From NCBI RefSeq assembly GCF_025950235.1, contig NZ_JAPDDT010000011.1:62001-126000 (forward strand): a stretch of DNA of 64,000 bases, written 5' to 3'. Source of the stretch: Luteolibacter arcticus. Lineage in GTDB: Bacteria > Verrucomicrobiota > Verrucomicrobiia > Verrucomicrobiales > Akkermansiaceae. Below, one piece after another: positions 50,992-61,600 of the stretch (positions are counted from its first letter, which is position 1; each line of letters starts with the position of its first letter). The translations under genes and the position numbers were made by a program. The notes below the pieces were generated by a model that was not told the DNA's origin, ran no database searches, and was given only the letters and a program-made list of their open reading frames with translations.

Positions 50992-53900
50992 ATGAAAACC
51001 CGGATATTTCGATCTTGTGCCCTAGCGCTCGCGTTTGCCGCCGCTCTCCCGCCTGCCCGGGCCCAAAGTGGTGAAACCGACCCCGCGCCCGGCTACGCGG
51101 CTCCACCTGCCATCCTCAATATCGGCGGCAACGCCACCGTGGCCGCTTACTCCCCGCCCCACGAGCAGATCGAAAACCCCGCGGACGATGCCGACGACAT
51201 CAACGAGAGCCGCACCCGCGAGGCATTCGCCCGGCCCATCCACGTCACTCCGGACAATCTCAATCCCTCTGGCAATCCCATCCGCCCCCTCGCCACCACG
51301 GACTGGTGGACCAGCGTCCTCATGAGCGGCGATGGCGGCACCCTCTGGCAGTATCCCATCACTTCCAAATTCGTCGCCGCCGGCATCGAGCTTCAGCACA
51401 TCCTCGGTCCCGGAAACACTTCACCCGGCACTCCTGCCACCGGCTTCGCCACGGGAGGTGTTCTCCGCGTTGAGGCCTTGGAGAAACCGAATACCTCCGG
51501 CCTGCCCGACTATCCGGTCCCCGGTTCGGACTTCGAGGGCAACGGCCCCAACCTCCCTGCCGGTTGGACGATCTCGACCATACCCGGTGCCACCGGTGTG
51601 GTCCTCATTACCAATCCCGTGAAGAACATCGCGGAAACTCCGGGGCTGGATCCCACGGGTTTTTCCGGCGAGCGGTTCCTGATCACGAAGAACATCAACC
51701 CCGACAACAGCAACACGCCCCGTGGCATGGTGACCAGCCCCGCCTTCACGGTGGATCGTGGCTACCTTCACTATCAGATCGGCGGCCAGGCAAACACCGC
51801 CGAGCTCCGCGTCGAGCTGATCGACAGCACCGGCACGGTCCTGGATAGCCAGACGCGTGGCACCACCCCCACGTCGAACACCACGACGCTGATCTGGCAG
51901 CGCTTCGACCTCACCGGCCGTACCGGGCAGAGCTTGCGGATCCGCGTGGTGGACAATTCAACCGGCGCTTGGATCGTGGTCGACCAAATGTTGTTGAGCA
52001 ATGAGCCGCTCTCTCCCGTTACCCGCCCCGGCTCCCGCGTCATCTCCGGCGTCGCCCGCGTCCGTGATTGGTCGGACTGGATGGTAAAGGTCCGCAAGAC
52101 CGACGCCATCAACCCCAACATGACGATGGATGTCTCGCTCGCCCGCAACATGCCCTTCGCCTGGGTGCAGATGGCCAATGCGAACCCTCGCGTCAGTTTC
52201 GATGTTGCCCCCGTCATTCGGAATGCGGCCGGGACCACGCTTTCCAGCGGGGATCTGGGCAGCCATGAGAGATTGTCCGTTGAGGTTTCCGGCCGTTTTT
52301 ACGGCCTGCACGGCCCGGCCGGCACCTCCTTTGCCTACGATTCCACCACCCGCAGGCTCACCGCCATTCTTCCTGACACGGCGGGTTCCGACTACCTCGT
52401 GGTCAGCGCCATGCTTGCGGCCAACCAGCTCGACACCCTGGACACCTATGCCTACGCCCGTCCGGAAAAAACAACCGTCACCTACGCCTACGATCCGGCC
52501 AGTCCCACCGGCGGAGCCGTGCAATCGAACTGGAGCTATCAGATCACCCCGCTGAAACCCGGCGCCGACAAGGTTCTCCAGGGCTGGCTGTCACCACACT
52601 ACCGAGAGACCGGCGCAAACCTCGGCTTCGTGGCGGGTTTGGAATACACCACCCCGCGTGGCCTCTTGCGCTGCGGCGAAGCGGTTGCCACCACCGGCTT
52701 CACCATCAACTACGGCTTCAACGGCATCCTCGGGAATTTCGCCAAGCCCACCGTGCTGAACCTGCCGGATGGCTTCGATCCCGCCTACATGGAGACCCTC
52801 CTCCGCGAATACGACCGCACCAACAACGGCGTTTGCGATGACACCTATTTCGGCGCCAAGAACCTCGTGAAACATGGCCGGGCCATGCACATGGCCAAGG
52901 AACTCGGCCTCACCGACGTCTATGAAAACCTGAAGGCCGAGCTGAAAGCCTCGCTCACCGACTGGTTCACCTACGACGGCACCGAGCAGAACCACTACTT
53001 CGCCCACAACGAGCGCTGGGGCCATATCATCGGTCACAACTTCGTGCCGGATTTCAATCTCGCCGGCTTCACCGACGTTCATTTCCACTACGGCTACTAC
53101 ACGCTCGCCTACTCGCTCCTCGCGCAGGAGGACGAGGCATTCCGCGACCAGTTCAAGGACATCGCCGTGGAGCTTGCCCGCGCCTACGCCAACTGGGAGC
53201 ACCCGACCACGATGCGGAACGCGAAGAACCAGATGCAGTATCCGTGGATGCGCACCTTCGAGCCGATGGTCGGCCACTCCTATGCGGGCGGCAGCGGTGG
53301 CAACAACCAGGAATCTTCCTCCGAGTCCATCCAGGCTTGGGCCGGCATGTTCCTGCTGGGCGAGGTGCTGCGGGGTAATGATCCCCGCGCCGGCGATATC
53401 CAGGCCACAGCCGCCTTCGGCTACGCCATCGAGACCCGCGCCGTTTACGAATACTATTGCGACTATCACGGCAGTCCCTTTTCCGCCAAGCCACTCGACC
53501 GCAATGGGCAACCGGCCGTGGGGCCCACCCGTCATGGCAACTGGCCGGACTCGTTCCGCTACGGCAAATACGCTTCGGAATATCCCAACCATCCCGCGTG
53601 GATCTTCACCAATGGCATCATGGGTGACAACGGGAACACCTTTGCCAACTACTTCTCCGGCGAACCCGCGCACACCTATGGCATCCAATGGCTCCCCAAC
53701 GCCCCGCACATGATGTTCCTCGCCCGCGATCCCGACTTCATCCGCGGCCAGTTCAACACGCTCTTCAAGTATCGCGGCGACCACTATGCCATCGGTTCGC
53801 TCAATCCCTTGCGGACCTCGATGCAGAACAGCCGGAACAAATGGTACAGCGCCCCCACCGCCGATGATCCGGACCAGCGCGTCGTAGCCATCAATGAAGG

Positions 53901-56103
53901 CTGGCCGACCTATGGCATCAAGTGGGCCATCCAGACGGTCTATGAACTCAATCCCGCCTACGCCCGGCAAACCGCCAACAACCCGCTCTACCGGAACGGC
54001 CAGTGGCTGGTCACTTTTCCCGCGACCGACACCTTTGGCGCGCAGGTCACTTTCCCCGCCGCCATCTGGACGCCGGACGCGTTGATCGCCGACAACCCGC
54101 ACCTGGTTCCTCCCGCGGTCGCGGCCGATTTGCCAACCTACTCCCTCGTGCAGTGGATCGCCGGGATGCACATGGCCGGTGGTGGACCCGGCCCGGATTG
54201 GGCTCGTTACAAGGCGGCCTACAGTTGGGATCCTGCCGACTATTCCTCGCGTGACAGTGCCGCGAGCATCACCGGCTTGCTCAAGGCCATGCAGGACATC
54301 GGCGGCAATTCCTGGCCGCTCATCGCGCTCTGTTACGACGGTTTCGCCGAGCCGGAATTTGCTCTCAAGGTGATCGCGGAATACCGCCGCCGCAACCTTT
54401 CCTTCGCGACCGATACCGAGTCGAACATGTTCTTCTACAACTACCTGACCTCGCTGCAAGGCTTGGGCACGATCCAGACCGACCAACATCTTGGCATCGG
54501 CACCAGTGCCGTCTTCAAGACCGCCGGCGGCGAGCGGAATTACATGGTCCAGAACATGTCCGCTTCCTATCAGCTGGTCGATGTTTTCGAAGGTGGAGCC
54601 GTGATCGGACAGGTCCTGGCCTATCCGAAAACCACCACCCTGCAAAAGGGCCTCTTGGAAGCCACCGAGGATTTCGCGCCCATCGGCATCGTCCCGGAGA
54701 ACAACGCCACCAATGTTTCCGTCAACCAGGACAAGATCGCTGTGATCTTCAGCGAACCCTTCAGCCCGGCCACGCTCGACACGGAAGTCACAATCTCCGG
54801 TCCCGGTGGCCTTGGCCTCCAAGATCTCGCCAGCCCCTCGCCGCAGATCGCGGAGTATCGCATCGTGGGAAATTGGACGCTCGGCGCCGCCTACACCATC
54901 CTCGTTCCGGCCACCGTTGGTAATGCGACCAACACCGCCACGGTGGGCACCGCACGGCAATTCTCTTTTACCATCCAAGGCCCCTTCGGCTTTGACATCA
55001 CCGGCACCGCTCCGGCCGCCGCCGCCACGGGCGTGGACCCCGGTCTCGATACCGTCGAGGTGGCTTTCAACAGCCGCGTGGATCCCGCCACGCTCGGCGG
55101 AGTCACCTTGGCGGGCGCGGGCAATCCGGATCTGACTTACAGCTCGTCCGCCAGCTCTCCCGGCAAGGCTGTCTTCAACATCGGCTCCGACTTGCAGCCT
55201 GGAGGTTCCTACACCCTGACGGTCCCTGGCAGCGTTGCCGACGTCTACGGCCAGACCTTGGGCACCGCGGAGACCTTCACCTTCACTACCCGCCAGGCGG
55301 ATACCGTGCTGGCCAGTTGGCCAACCACCCTGGATTGGAGCAAGTTTACCCAGGTTGCCAGTTCGGGTGAAGCCACCAGCACCGTCGCCGGCGCGCGAAT
55401 CTGGGCCTTCGACGCCGTGGGCGATTTCGTGACCCTCAGGATCGCCGCCGAGCAGGCAGGAATTTACCATCTGGTGGTAACCTACAGGCAGAATCCGGGC
55501 CGGGGCATCTGCAAGCTGGTTCTCAATGGCACGGATGTGCCGGACAAACTCCTGGATGAAACCCTCGGCATCACCCCCGCCAGCTTTGACTTCGGTAATA
55601 TCACGCTCAATGCGGGGGATAACCTCCTACGCTTCGAGGTCGTGACCAAGAAGGGCACCGCCGCTCCCCAGTTCTCGCTCATCGACGCCACCTTCACGCC
55701 GGTGGAGATCTTCCCTCCGGTCTCTTCCGGCTATGCGGCTTACCAGCAGGAAAACTTCGGTGCCGGCCAGCCCGTCGACAGCGGAGCGCACGAAGACTAT
55801 GACAAGGACGGTGTGGTGAACTTTCTTGAGTTTGCCTTCGGCACGCCTCCTAAGTCCGGAACCCAAGTCCGCTATCCGCTGGTGACCAATGATGCTTCCA
55901 CGGGAATGGTCACCGTCGCCTATCCGAAAGCAAGTGCGGGCCTGCATTACCAGGTAAGGCGTTCGTCCAACCTCAGCGACTGGTCGCCAGTCCCCATGGT
56001 AGGCGAGTCATTCAACCCGGGCACCGGCCTCTATGAAACGACCTTGGAATGGACGGCTTCCGCATCTCAGCCCATCTTCATCAGCATCGAGGTCACCGAA
56101 TAG
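50992..56103 (+). CDS. Secreted GH81 endo-beta-1,3-glucanase with Ig-like, carbohydrate-binding-like and C-terminal modules
   Basis: The product is 1703 residues. ATG 50992 opens a signal peptide (MKTRIFRSCALALAFAAALP); longer in-frame starts upstream are not convincing. The GH81 domain spans about residues 50-1150: WWTSVLMSGDGGTLWQYPIT near the start, then VPDFNLAGFTDVHFHYGYY (catalytic Asp, about 695) and NNQESSSESIQAWAGMF (acidic residues at about 774 and 778, where the family has its catalytic Glu). Large insertions include a jelly-roll stretch about residues 180-340. Two Big_5-type Ig-like domains (about 1225-1440), a CBM6-like domain (about 1445-1570) and a C-terminal module (DYDKDGVVNFLEFAFGTPPK) complete it. 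GH81 enzymes cut beta-1,3-glucan such as laminarin, fungal wall glucan or callose. It is single, after the LysR gene. Confidence 0.9.
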   Translation: MKTRIFRSCALALAFAAALPPARAQSGETDPAPGYAAPPAILNIGGNATVAAYSPPHEQIENPADDADDINESRTREAFARPIHVTPDNLNPSGNPIRPLATTDWWTSVLMSGDGGTLWQYPITSKFVAAGIELQHILGPGNTSPGTPATGFATGGVLRVEALEKPNTSGLPDYPVPGSDFEGNGPNLPAGWTISTIPGATGVVLITNPVKNIAETPGLDPTGFSGERFLITKNINPDNSNTPRGMVTSPAFTVDRGYLHYQIGGQANTAELRVELIDSTGTVLDSQTRGTTPTSNTTTLIWQRFDLTGRTGQSLRIRVVDNSTGAWIVVDQMLLSNEPLSPVTRPGSRVISGVARVRDWSDWMVKVRKTDAINPNMTMDVSLARNMPFAWVQMANANPRVSFDVAPVIRNAAGTTLSSGDLGSHERLSVEVSGRFYGLHGPAGTSFAYDSTTRRLTAILPDTAGSDYLVVSAMLAANQLDTLDTYAYARPEKTTVTYAYDPASPTGGAVQSNWSYQITPLKPGADKVLQGWLSPHYRETGANLGFVAGLEYTTPRGLLRCGEAVATTGFTINYGFNGILGNFAKPTVLNLPDGFDPAYMETLLREYDRTNNGVCDDTYFGAKNLVKHGRAMHMAKELGLTDVYENLKAELKASLTDWFTYDGTEQNHYFAHNERWGHIIGHNFVPDFNLAGFTDVHFHYGYYTLAYSLLAQEDEAFRDQFKDIAVELARAYANWEHPTTMRNAKNQMQYPWMRTFEPMVGHSYAGGSGGNNQESSSESIQAWAGMFLLGEVLRGNDPRAGDIQATAAFGYAIETRAVYEYYCDYHGSPFSAKPLDRNGQPAVGPTRHGNWPDSFRYGKYASEYPNHPAWIFTNGIMGDNGNTFANYFSGEPAHTYGIQWLPNAPHMMFLARDPDFIRGQFNTLFKYRGDHYAIGSLNPLRTSMQNSRNKWYSAPTADDPDQRVVAINEGWPTYGIKWAIQTVYELNPAYARQTANNPLYRNGQWLVTFPATDTFGAQVTFPAAIWTPDALIADNPHLVPPAVAADLPTYSLVQWIAGMHMAGGGPGPDWARYKAAYSWDPADYSSRDSAASITGLLKAMQDIGGNSWPLIALCYDGFAEPEFALKVIAEYRRRNLSFATDTESNMFFYNYLTSLQGLGTIQTDQHLGIGTSAVFKTAGGERNYMVQNMSASYQLVDVFEGGAVIGQVLAYPKTTTLQKGLLEATEDFAPIGIVPENNATNVSVNQDKIAVIFSEPFSPATLDTEVTISGPGGLGLQDLASPSPQIAEYRIVGNWTLGAAYTILVPATVGNATNTATVGTARQFSFTIQGPFGFDITGTAPAAAATGVDPGLDTVEVAFNSRVDPATLGGVTLAGAGNPDLTYSSSASSPGKAVFNIGSDLQPGGSYTLTVPGSVADVYGQTLGTAETFTFTTRQADTVLASWPTTLDWSKFTQVASSGEATSTVAGARIWAFDAVGDFVTLRIAAEQAGIYHLVVTYRQNPGRGICKLVLNGTDVPDKLLDETLGITPASFDFGNITLNAGDNLLRFEVVTKKGTAAPQFSLIDATFTPVEIFPPVSSGYAAYQQENFGAGQPVDSGAHEDYDKDGVVNFLEFAFGTPPKSGTQVRYPLVTNDASTGMVTVAYPKASAGLHYQVRRSSNLSDWSPVPMVGESFNPGTGLYETTLEWTASASQPIFISIEVTE

Positions 56104-56135
56104 CTCTCTCCCTCCCGCTCCCCGCTAACAAATAA

Positions 56136-56157
56136 GGGACGGGCATGTCCTCGTCCC
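56136..56157 (+). terminator. Hairpin after the GH81 gene
   Basis: GGGACG (56136-56141) pairs with CGTCCC (56152-56157), 33 bases past the stop; loop of 10 bases, no T tract. Confidence 0.4.
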
Positions 56158-56587
56158 CGTGTGGGCAGGCTTTGCTGCCAAGACCACGCTCAAGTCTTGC
56201 CGCATCAATAGCGAGTCTCCCTAGGAGCGCCCGCGACTTGGCGGAGCAGGGGCAGTTGCTATACCAGTGCGTGGAATCATCTTGCGTCGCGCAGCGAGGT
56301 GGCGGAGCGGAATGGGAGCGCAGCGGACATGTAAGCGTGGTCCGAGCCGCCGTCCAATTTCCCTTGTTGGCTTTGGGGGCTCAGGCCGCTTCACAAACCG
56401 GCTTGCTTTCGCGGGCCCGCAGCCAGTTCGCCGGGGCAAGAGTAGGGTCCCCCCTCCACCCCAACTCCGACCGCATGGTGACGGTTGTCCGGTTGCGTTT
56501 GCCTCAATCTGGGTTCCTGTTTCGCGTGGCGGTCACGAGGTGCCTGACACCGTGCAGCTTCCACCGGGACGAACACCAAGCAATGGG
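56158..56587. other. Intergenic stretch, nothing recognised
   Basis: About 430 bases between the GH81 and DUF4112 genes. A plus-strand frame is open from 56267 into the DUF4112 gene, but its product is Arg/Pro-rich and without motifs. I see no gene here. Confidence 0.5.
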
Positions 56588-57112
56588 ATGAGAAACATCA
56601 CTCCGGACCAAATCGGCAAGGGCGCGGGCCAGGCGGGCGAAACCAACCGCTCGACCTCGGGTCTCGTCGCATCCCTGATGGACGATTTCATCCGGATCCC
56701 GGGGACCGATATCAGGTTCGGGCTGGACCCGATCCTAGGCCTTTTTCCAGGGCTGGGAGACACAGTCGCCTCGCTCGTTGGCGTGGCCATCATCAACGAA
56801 GCCGGTCGACGCGGCGTCTCGCGGAAGGTGCAGGTCACCATGGCTCTCAACATCCTCGCCAATGCCGCCGTCGGCGCGGTTCCGGTGGTCGGCGACCTCT
56901 TTTCGGTCTGGTTCAAATCCAACCGCCGGAATCACGACTTGCTGCAAAAGGCTCTCTCTGCGGAGATGTCGCCTGCCGAGCGCGAAAAGGCGGTCCGTCA
57001 TGCAAGCAGCTTCGCAATTCTCCTGACCGCCGGGGTGATTCTTGGAGTCGTCCTCATCATCATTGGGTCAATCGCGCTGCTGAAACTTGTCTTCGAGCGG
57101 ATGTCCACATAA
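56588..57112 (+). CDS. DUF4112 membrane protein
   Basis: The product is 174 residues from ATG 56588 (MRNITPDQIGKGA). The DUF4112 signature is clear: MDDFIRIPGTDIRFGLDPIL, then GLFPGLGDTVASLV, a middle AAVGAVPVVGDLFSVWFKSN, and the tail NHDLLQKAL. Hydrophobic stretches lie at about 65-80 and 105-120, and the C-terminal segment FAILLTAGVILGVVLIIIGSIALL (shown here in part; about 140-165) is a strong membrane span. The family is small, widespread and of unknown function. No operon partner is evident. Confidence 0.88.
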   Translation: MRNITPDQIGKGAGQAGETNRSTSGLVASLMDDFIRIPGTDIRFGLDPILGLFPGLGDTVASLVGVAIINEAGRRGVSRKVQVTMALNILANAAVGAVPVVGDLFSVWFKSNRRNHDLLQKALSAEMSPAEREKAVRHASSFAILLTAGVILGVVLIIIGSIALLKLVFERMST

Positions 57113-57138
57113 GGCGGGTTTGACCTCCCGAACCAATG

Positions 57139-57330
57139 CTACTTGCCGGTCGGTCTCCGGTTCACAGCTGCCCTCTTGATCAGGGCCAAAGCGTCTTCGG
57201 GCGGCGGATCGATCCGAACGAGCAACGAGGCGGCTACTGTTCCACTTCGACCAATCCTGGCGGCGAAATCAATGGCAAGAACGGTTGTCGGCCGTTGAAG
57301 AAGCTCAATCAAGCGTTCCAAGGGATTGAG
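57139..57330 (-). pseudogene. Decayed dual-specificity/tyrosine phosphatase fragment
   Basis: The frame reads LERLIELLQRPTTVLAIDFA, then ARIGRSGTVAASLLV and DPPPEDALALIKRA. This fits the P-loop region of DSP/PTP phosphatases (HCxxGIGRSGxxAAxLL, then PEDAL), but the catalytic His-Cys is replaced by Asp-Phe. Only about 60 residues remain, with no N-terminal part. It is either a dead fragment or a pseudophosphatase piece. Confidence 0.4.
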
Positions 57331-57419
57331 TAAGGTCTTGAGATCTCGGGGAACGGACCGGTCTGGCGATGCAGATCATCGCGAGGGTCTTGCGCGCCTT
57401 CGCCGGGCTTTTCTAAAGT

Positions 57420-57560
57420 TCGTCATTACGAAGACCGGGGTGGTCTTGATGTTGCGGAGCCGCAGTTCGATTTCCCAGCGCCGGGCGTGGAGGCAGTGCA
57501 GTTCGACTCCGTCATGGGCAGCCGGATCGGTGATCGTGGTCACCATATCGTCTTGGGACG
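57420..57560 (-). pseudogene. IS4-type transposase scrap, C-terminal part
   Basis: The minus-strand frame reads VTTITDPAAHDGVELHCLHA, then RRWEIELRLRNIKTT, the 'YARRWxIELxxRxIKTT' box near the end of IS4-family transposases, which includes the catalytic Glu. Sequence on both sides is unrelated, and start and end are lost. It is not contiguous with the N-terminal IS4 piece at 23903-24460. Confidence 0.6.
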
Positions 57561-57915
57561 GTATCGCCCGGTCCGGCCCTCGTGAACGCAGGCGGATAAG
57601 TAGGCCGCCCCCTCGACCGGACGGATCGTAATGCCGACGAAAGAAGTCGGGGGTGTGTTAGCAAAAAAGAAAGCGCATTTCCCCGGTCGTCTGTTCCGAA
57701 CGCCCCGGGAAATACTGCTGCTAAATATCATAGTTGTCCGAAGCAGGTCGGTCCAACTTGCCACTTTCCTTGTGGACACCCTCATTTCGTTCTCACGAGG
57801 ATCGGGATGATGGTGGATGCAGAATGAGAAGCGGTGCTTTTTTACGGCGTGGCATAAACAGGTGGGTCCAATTCTGCAGCCGCCGCATACTTGGGTCTAC
57901 GATTGAGTGATCTTG
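57561..57915. other. Intergenic stretch, nothing recognised
   Basis: About 355 bases between the IS4 scrap and the HNH gene. Short frames on both strands show no recognisable motif. Bases about 57655-57730 are relatively A/T-rich. Confidence 0.45.
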
Positions 57916-58215
57916 CTACTTCGCAAACACCCGAGCGGCGGCCTCCCGGCCAAGTAGTCCCTGTTCGGCCCACTCCTGGGCAAGTGCCCGCTGCCTCAGG
58001 CCTACACTATCTCGTTTCCCTCGGTTCATCGTCCTCGGCGTGAACTCAAGGTTGAACAGCTTTTCGTCGAGTTCGGGCGCAGCCGAGCGGGGAATGATGT
58101 GGTCCACTTCGATGATCTCACCGGCGTAAGGGCCGCGGGTAATGGTCGCCGCATTCCCTCGCCGGAGTTCGGCCATGCCATTGTTAGTGAGGCATCCCAG
58201 CCGCTCCAAGATCAT
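57916..58215 (-). CDS. Small HNH-endonuclease-like protein, possibly N-terminally truncated
   Basis: The product is 99 residues from ATG 58215. The core GEIIEVDHIIPRSAAPELDE, then LFNLEFTPRTMNRGKR, is an HNH-type nuclease site: the 'DH' with a following N-L-x-x-x-P-x-x-x-N-x-x-K. The upstream stretch ERLGCLTNNGMAELRRG is also typical of this family, but relatives that I recall are longer at the N-terminus, so the gene may have lost its start. HNH proteins cut DNA. No methylase or phage genes are nearby, so no system can be assigned. Confidence 0.6.
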   Translation of the reverse strand: MILERLGCLTNNGMAELRRGNAATITRGPYAGEIIEVDHIIPRSAAPELDEKLFNLEFTPRTMNRGKRDSVGLRQRALAQEWAEQGLLGREAAARVFAK

Positions 58216-58235
58216 AAGATTTCGCTGCCGTGGGC

Positions 58236-58525
58236 CGCCAAGATGCCGACGACATTGGCATCATCAAATCGACCCACATCGAGGCGATCGAACACGAGCC
58301 GGTCAACCAGCTCGTCTGGAACTGCTCGATGCAGTCAGAGCGATGGGCGATCCGGAGATCCAGACCGCATCCAGTGGTACGAGATGGCCTTCCGCATGCA
58401 GGCCCCCGTTCCCGAACCCGCCGATACCTCTGGCGAGCCGGCGCACGTGTACGAACTCTACGGCAAGGACAGCAAGGTCGTAGCACCTACGAAGTCCCGG
58501 CACGGACGGCGGGGAGTTTGTTAGA
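58236..58525 (+). pseudogene. DUF1501 protein remnant
   Basis: Two frames together resemble a DUF1501 protein. One reads DADDIGIIKSTHIEAIEHEP (early part). The other, after a frame change near 58350, reads RIQWYEMAFRMQAPVPEPAD, then ELYG, the later 'YELAYRMQxxxPExxDLSxE' block. The intervening and final parts are missing. Intact DUF1501 genes normally accompany PSD1 cytochromes. Confidence 0.5.
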
Positions 58526-58609
58526 GCGCGGCACCAATGATGCCATCAACTTCGCCGTCGGCGGCGCTGGCAGCATCGCGAGCTGCTGGCTGGAAACCGT
58601 GCTGGATGC

Positions 58610-61600
58610 TCAAAGGTTTTTCTCCACCCGCAGGCGGACGAAACGCCTTTGCGCAGAGCCGAGAGAGACGTTGCTTCGGACCTTCATCGAAGTTGGTGTG
58701 CTTTCGATTACGGTCAGGTGTCCGGCGCCTGATTGCCACGGGGACGGGAGGCTCGCGCTGATTTCGGGGATGTAGGTGATATCAGTGGCGGCGGGATTCT
58801 TGCGGAAGGTGAAGGTGAGGTAGGTACTGCCCCCGAGGGTTTCAAGGGCCGCTTGGGGCAAGTCGGAGGCTTGGGCCGTCAGCGGATTGATCCCGAGGGC
58901 GTAAGCAAGGATGTTCGGGAGGTTGAGCGGGCCATTGCGATCGTCCTGGCCGCGCCGATTGGCCGGCAGCGTGGCTAGCACTGGCCATGATTCGAACCCG
59001 CCGGATGTGGTCGATGGGGTGAATGTCACCTGTGCGAGGAAAGCCGCGTGCAGCCCGGCTTGGCCGGAGCCGTCGGTGGCGAATTCCCATCGGACGACCT
59101 GTGGTCCCACGCCCCCGATTTCGAAGTTGTCCAGGGTCCAGTCCCGTTCACCGCTCCATGACGCGAGTGGCACGCCATTCAAGCGGACGCGAAGAAAATC
59201 GTAGTTCGATTCGGATGAAACCTTGCTACGGAATGCCAGTGTTCCGGGGCCGGGGAGGGTGGTTTCAATCCAGGATAGCGTGTTGTTGCCGGTGTTTCCG
59301 CTGCGTGCCGCAAAAGGAATTCCCTGGGGCACATGGGTGGACTGTAGATACCAACTCGACTGTCCGCCTTGGGAGAATGTGAGGCCAGACGGACTGAGGC
59401 TTGAGTCGAATGGCGAAGGAGGTGCCGCCGGGGTGAAGATCACATTGGCAAGGAAGGCCGCATTGAGGCCGCTCTGGGTGACGCTGTCGTTCGCGAATTC
59501 CCATCGTATCGTTTGTGGTCCTTGGCCCCCGATGTTGAACGAGTCCAAGGTCCAATCCCGCTCGCCGCTCCACGAGGCGAAGGTGGTCCCGTTCTGACGA
59601 ACCCGCAGGAGATCGAACCCTGCCTCCGAGGAAACCTTGCTACGGAATGCCAGCGTGCCGGGGCCGGGCAGGGTGGTTTCAATCCAAGAAACCGAATTGT
59701 TTCCGATGCTCCCGCTTCTAGCGGCGAGGGGGCTGCCTGCGGGAACGTCAGCGGACTGGAGATACCAGTGGCTCGTGCCGCCACGCGTAAAGGTGAGACC
59801 CGATGGGCTCAGGCTGGCACTAAAGCTTGGAATGATGGTAATGGTCCACGAATTGACCGCATTTCCAGTCGCGGTAGTGGCCTGCACCTGGACAGTGAAC
59901 ACTCCGGCGGTGGAGGGTATGCCGTCCAGCAATCGACTGGCCGGGTCGAATGAAAGACCTGGTGGGAGTCCGGTGATTTGGAAATTCTCGGCGGGGAGCA
60001 CCGTCTCGATCCGATATCCGAAGGGCGTCCCGGCTTCGCCCGAGGCCAGTGGGACATTGGCAAATTCCAGGACTGGATCACTGATCGAAAGCGCTAGATT
60101 GACCTGACTGGTTCCGAAAGCGTCGGTCGCGGATACTTGGATGGGGAAGGTTCCCGCGACCGTGGGCACTCCGGAGATCACTCCCGTTGCCGGGTTGAGT
60201 ACCAGCCCATCCGGCAGACCGCTGGTAGCGAAGGTGGCCAAGCCATGGCGGGTCGAGACCTGCCAATGGTACGCTCCTCCCCGCAGGCCGGGTGGCGCGG
60301 GGAAAACCAGGATCTCGGGATTGGCCGGCGGCAGCGCTGCCAGAGCCACGGAATGGAGTTCACCCGCCGAGATGTCAGAGATGCGACCGATGCCGGTAGG
60401 ACCTGTAATCTGGCCATAGCCGTTGCCTCCCCAGATCACCAGGGTGCCGTCCGCTTTTAATGCCATGCTATGAGTCTCCCCGGCGGCGATACGGACCACG
60501 CCGCTCTGGGCGGCGACGGGAACCGTGGCTTGATTGCTCGTGTTATAACCCCAGGCCACAACGCTCCCATTGTTCGTCAGCGCAAGATTGTGGTAGCCGC
60601 CCGCCGCAATCGACGTCACATCCGCAAGGCCGACGGGAATGGCGAGCTGGTTATAGGTATTGTTGCCCCAGCCGGTCACGGTGCCATCGGCTTTCAAGGC
60701 GATGCTGTGGCGGTCTCCGGTGGCGATCGACACCACCGCATTCAGGCCGGCCGGAATGGTGAGTTGTCCGTAGCCATTGTAGCCCCAGCCTCGCACCGTG
60801 CCGTCGCTCTTGAGTGCCAGGCTATGCCGGTAGTTGGCGGCGAGAGCCACGACTCCGGAGAGGTCGGTGGGGACTGTCGATTGGCCGTCACTATTATAGC
60901 CCCATGCCACTACGGTTCCATTGTTCCGAAGCGCCAGACTGTGCCTTTCTCCAGCGGCGATTGCCACGGCCGTGGTGAGCGAGGCAGGCACCGTCGTCTG
61001 GTTGTTACCATTGTAGCCCCATCCCGTCACCGTCCCGTCTCCCTTCAAGGCCAGGCTGTGATAGTAGCCACCCGCAACCGCCACCACATTGTTCAGGCCG
61101 GGAGGAACCACCGTCTGTCCGTCCCGATTATCACCCCAGGCAAGCACCTCGTGAACGGTTAGAGGAGCATTCAGACTCCCGGTTCCGTGGGCATTGGTGG
61201 CGGAAATCGTGATATTGAAAAGCCCGGCCACAAGTGGCTTCCCGGTGATCAGTCCCGTGGCGGGATTGAGCGTGAGGCCTGCTGGCAATCCCGTGACCGC
61301 AAAGCTGCCCGGGCTGTTGCTGGCAGTCACCTGATAGCTGAAGTCGCTGCCCAGCGCGGATGACGGAAAGGCTCCACTTGAGATTGCTGGTTGCGGCCGG
61401 TTAATCGTCAGCGAAACCGTCTTCTGAACGACACCAGAAGCATTCGCCGCGGAAAGGATGATCGTGAATGTGCCAAACTCGGTCGGACTTCCGCTGATCA
61501 CTCCGGTCGCCGGATCGATCTGGAGTCCGGCAGGAAGGCCCGAGGCTGCGTAGGAGTACGCGCCTTGGGTCGCTGCGATGCGGTAGTAAAACCCGCCGCC

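Noticed and set aside
52591..55470. A 959-codon open frame antisense to the GH81 gene
   Set aside because: Its product has no motif, signal peptide or plausible composition, and it mirrors the codon structure of a clearly real GH81 gene. High GC makes such shadows common.
57916..58215. Restriction-modification or other defence system around the HNH protein
   Set aside because: No methylase, toxin, ATPase or other defence gene is nearby; neighbours are unrelated remnants.
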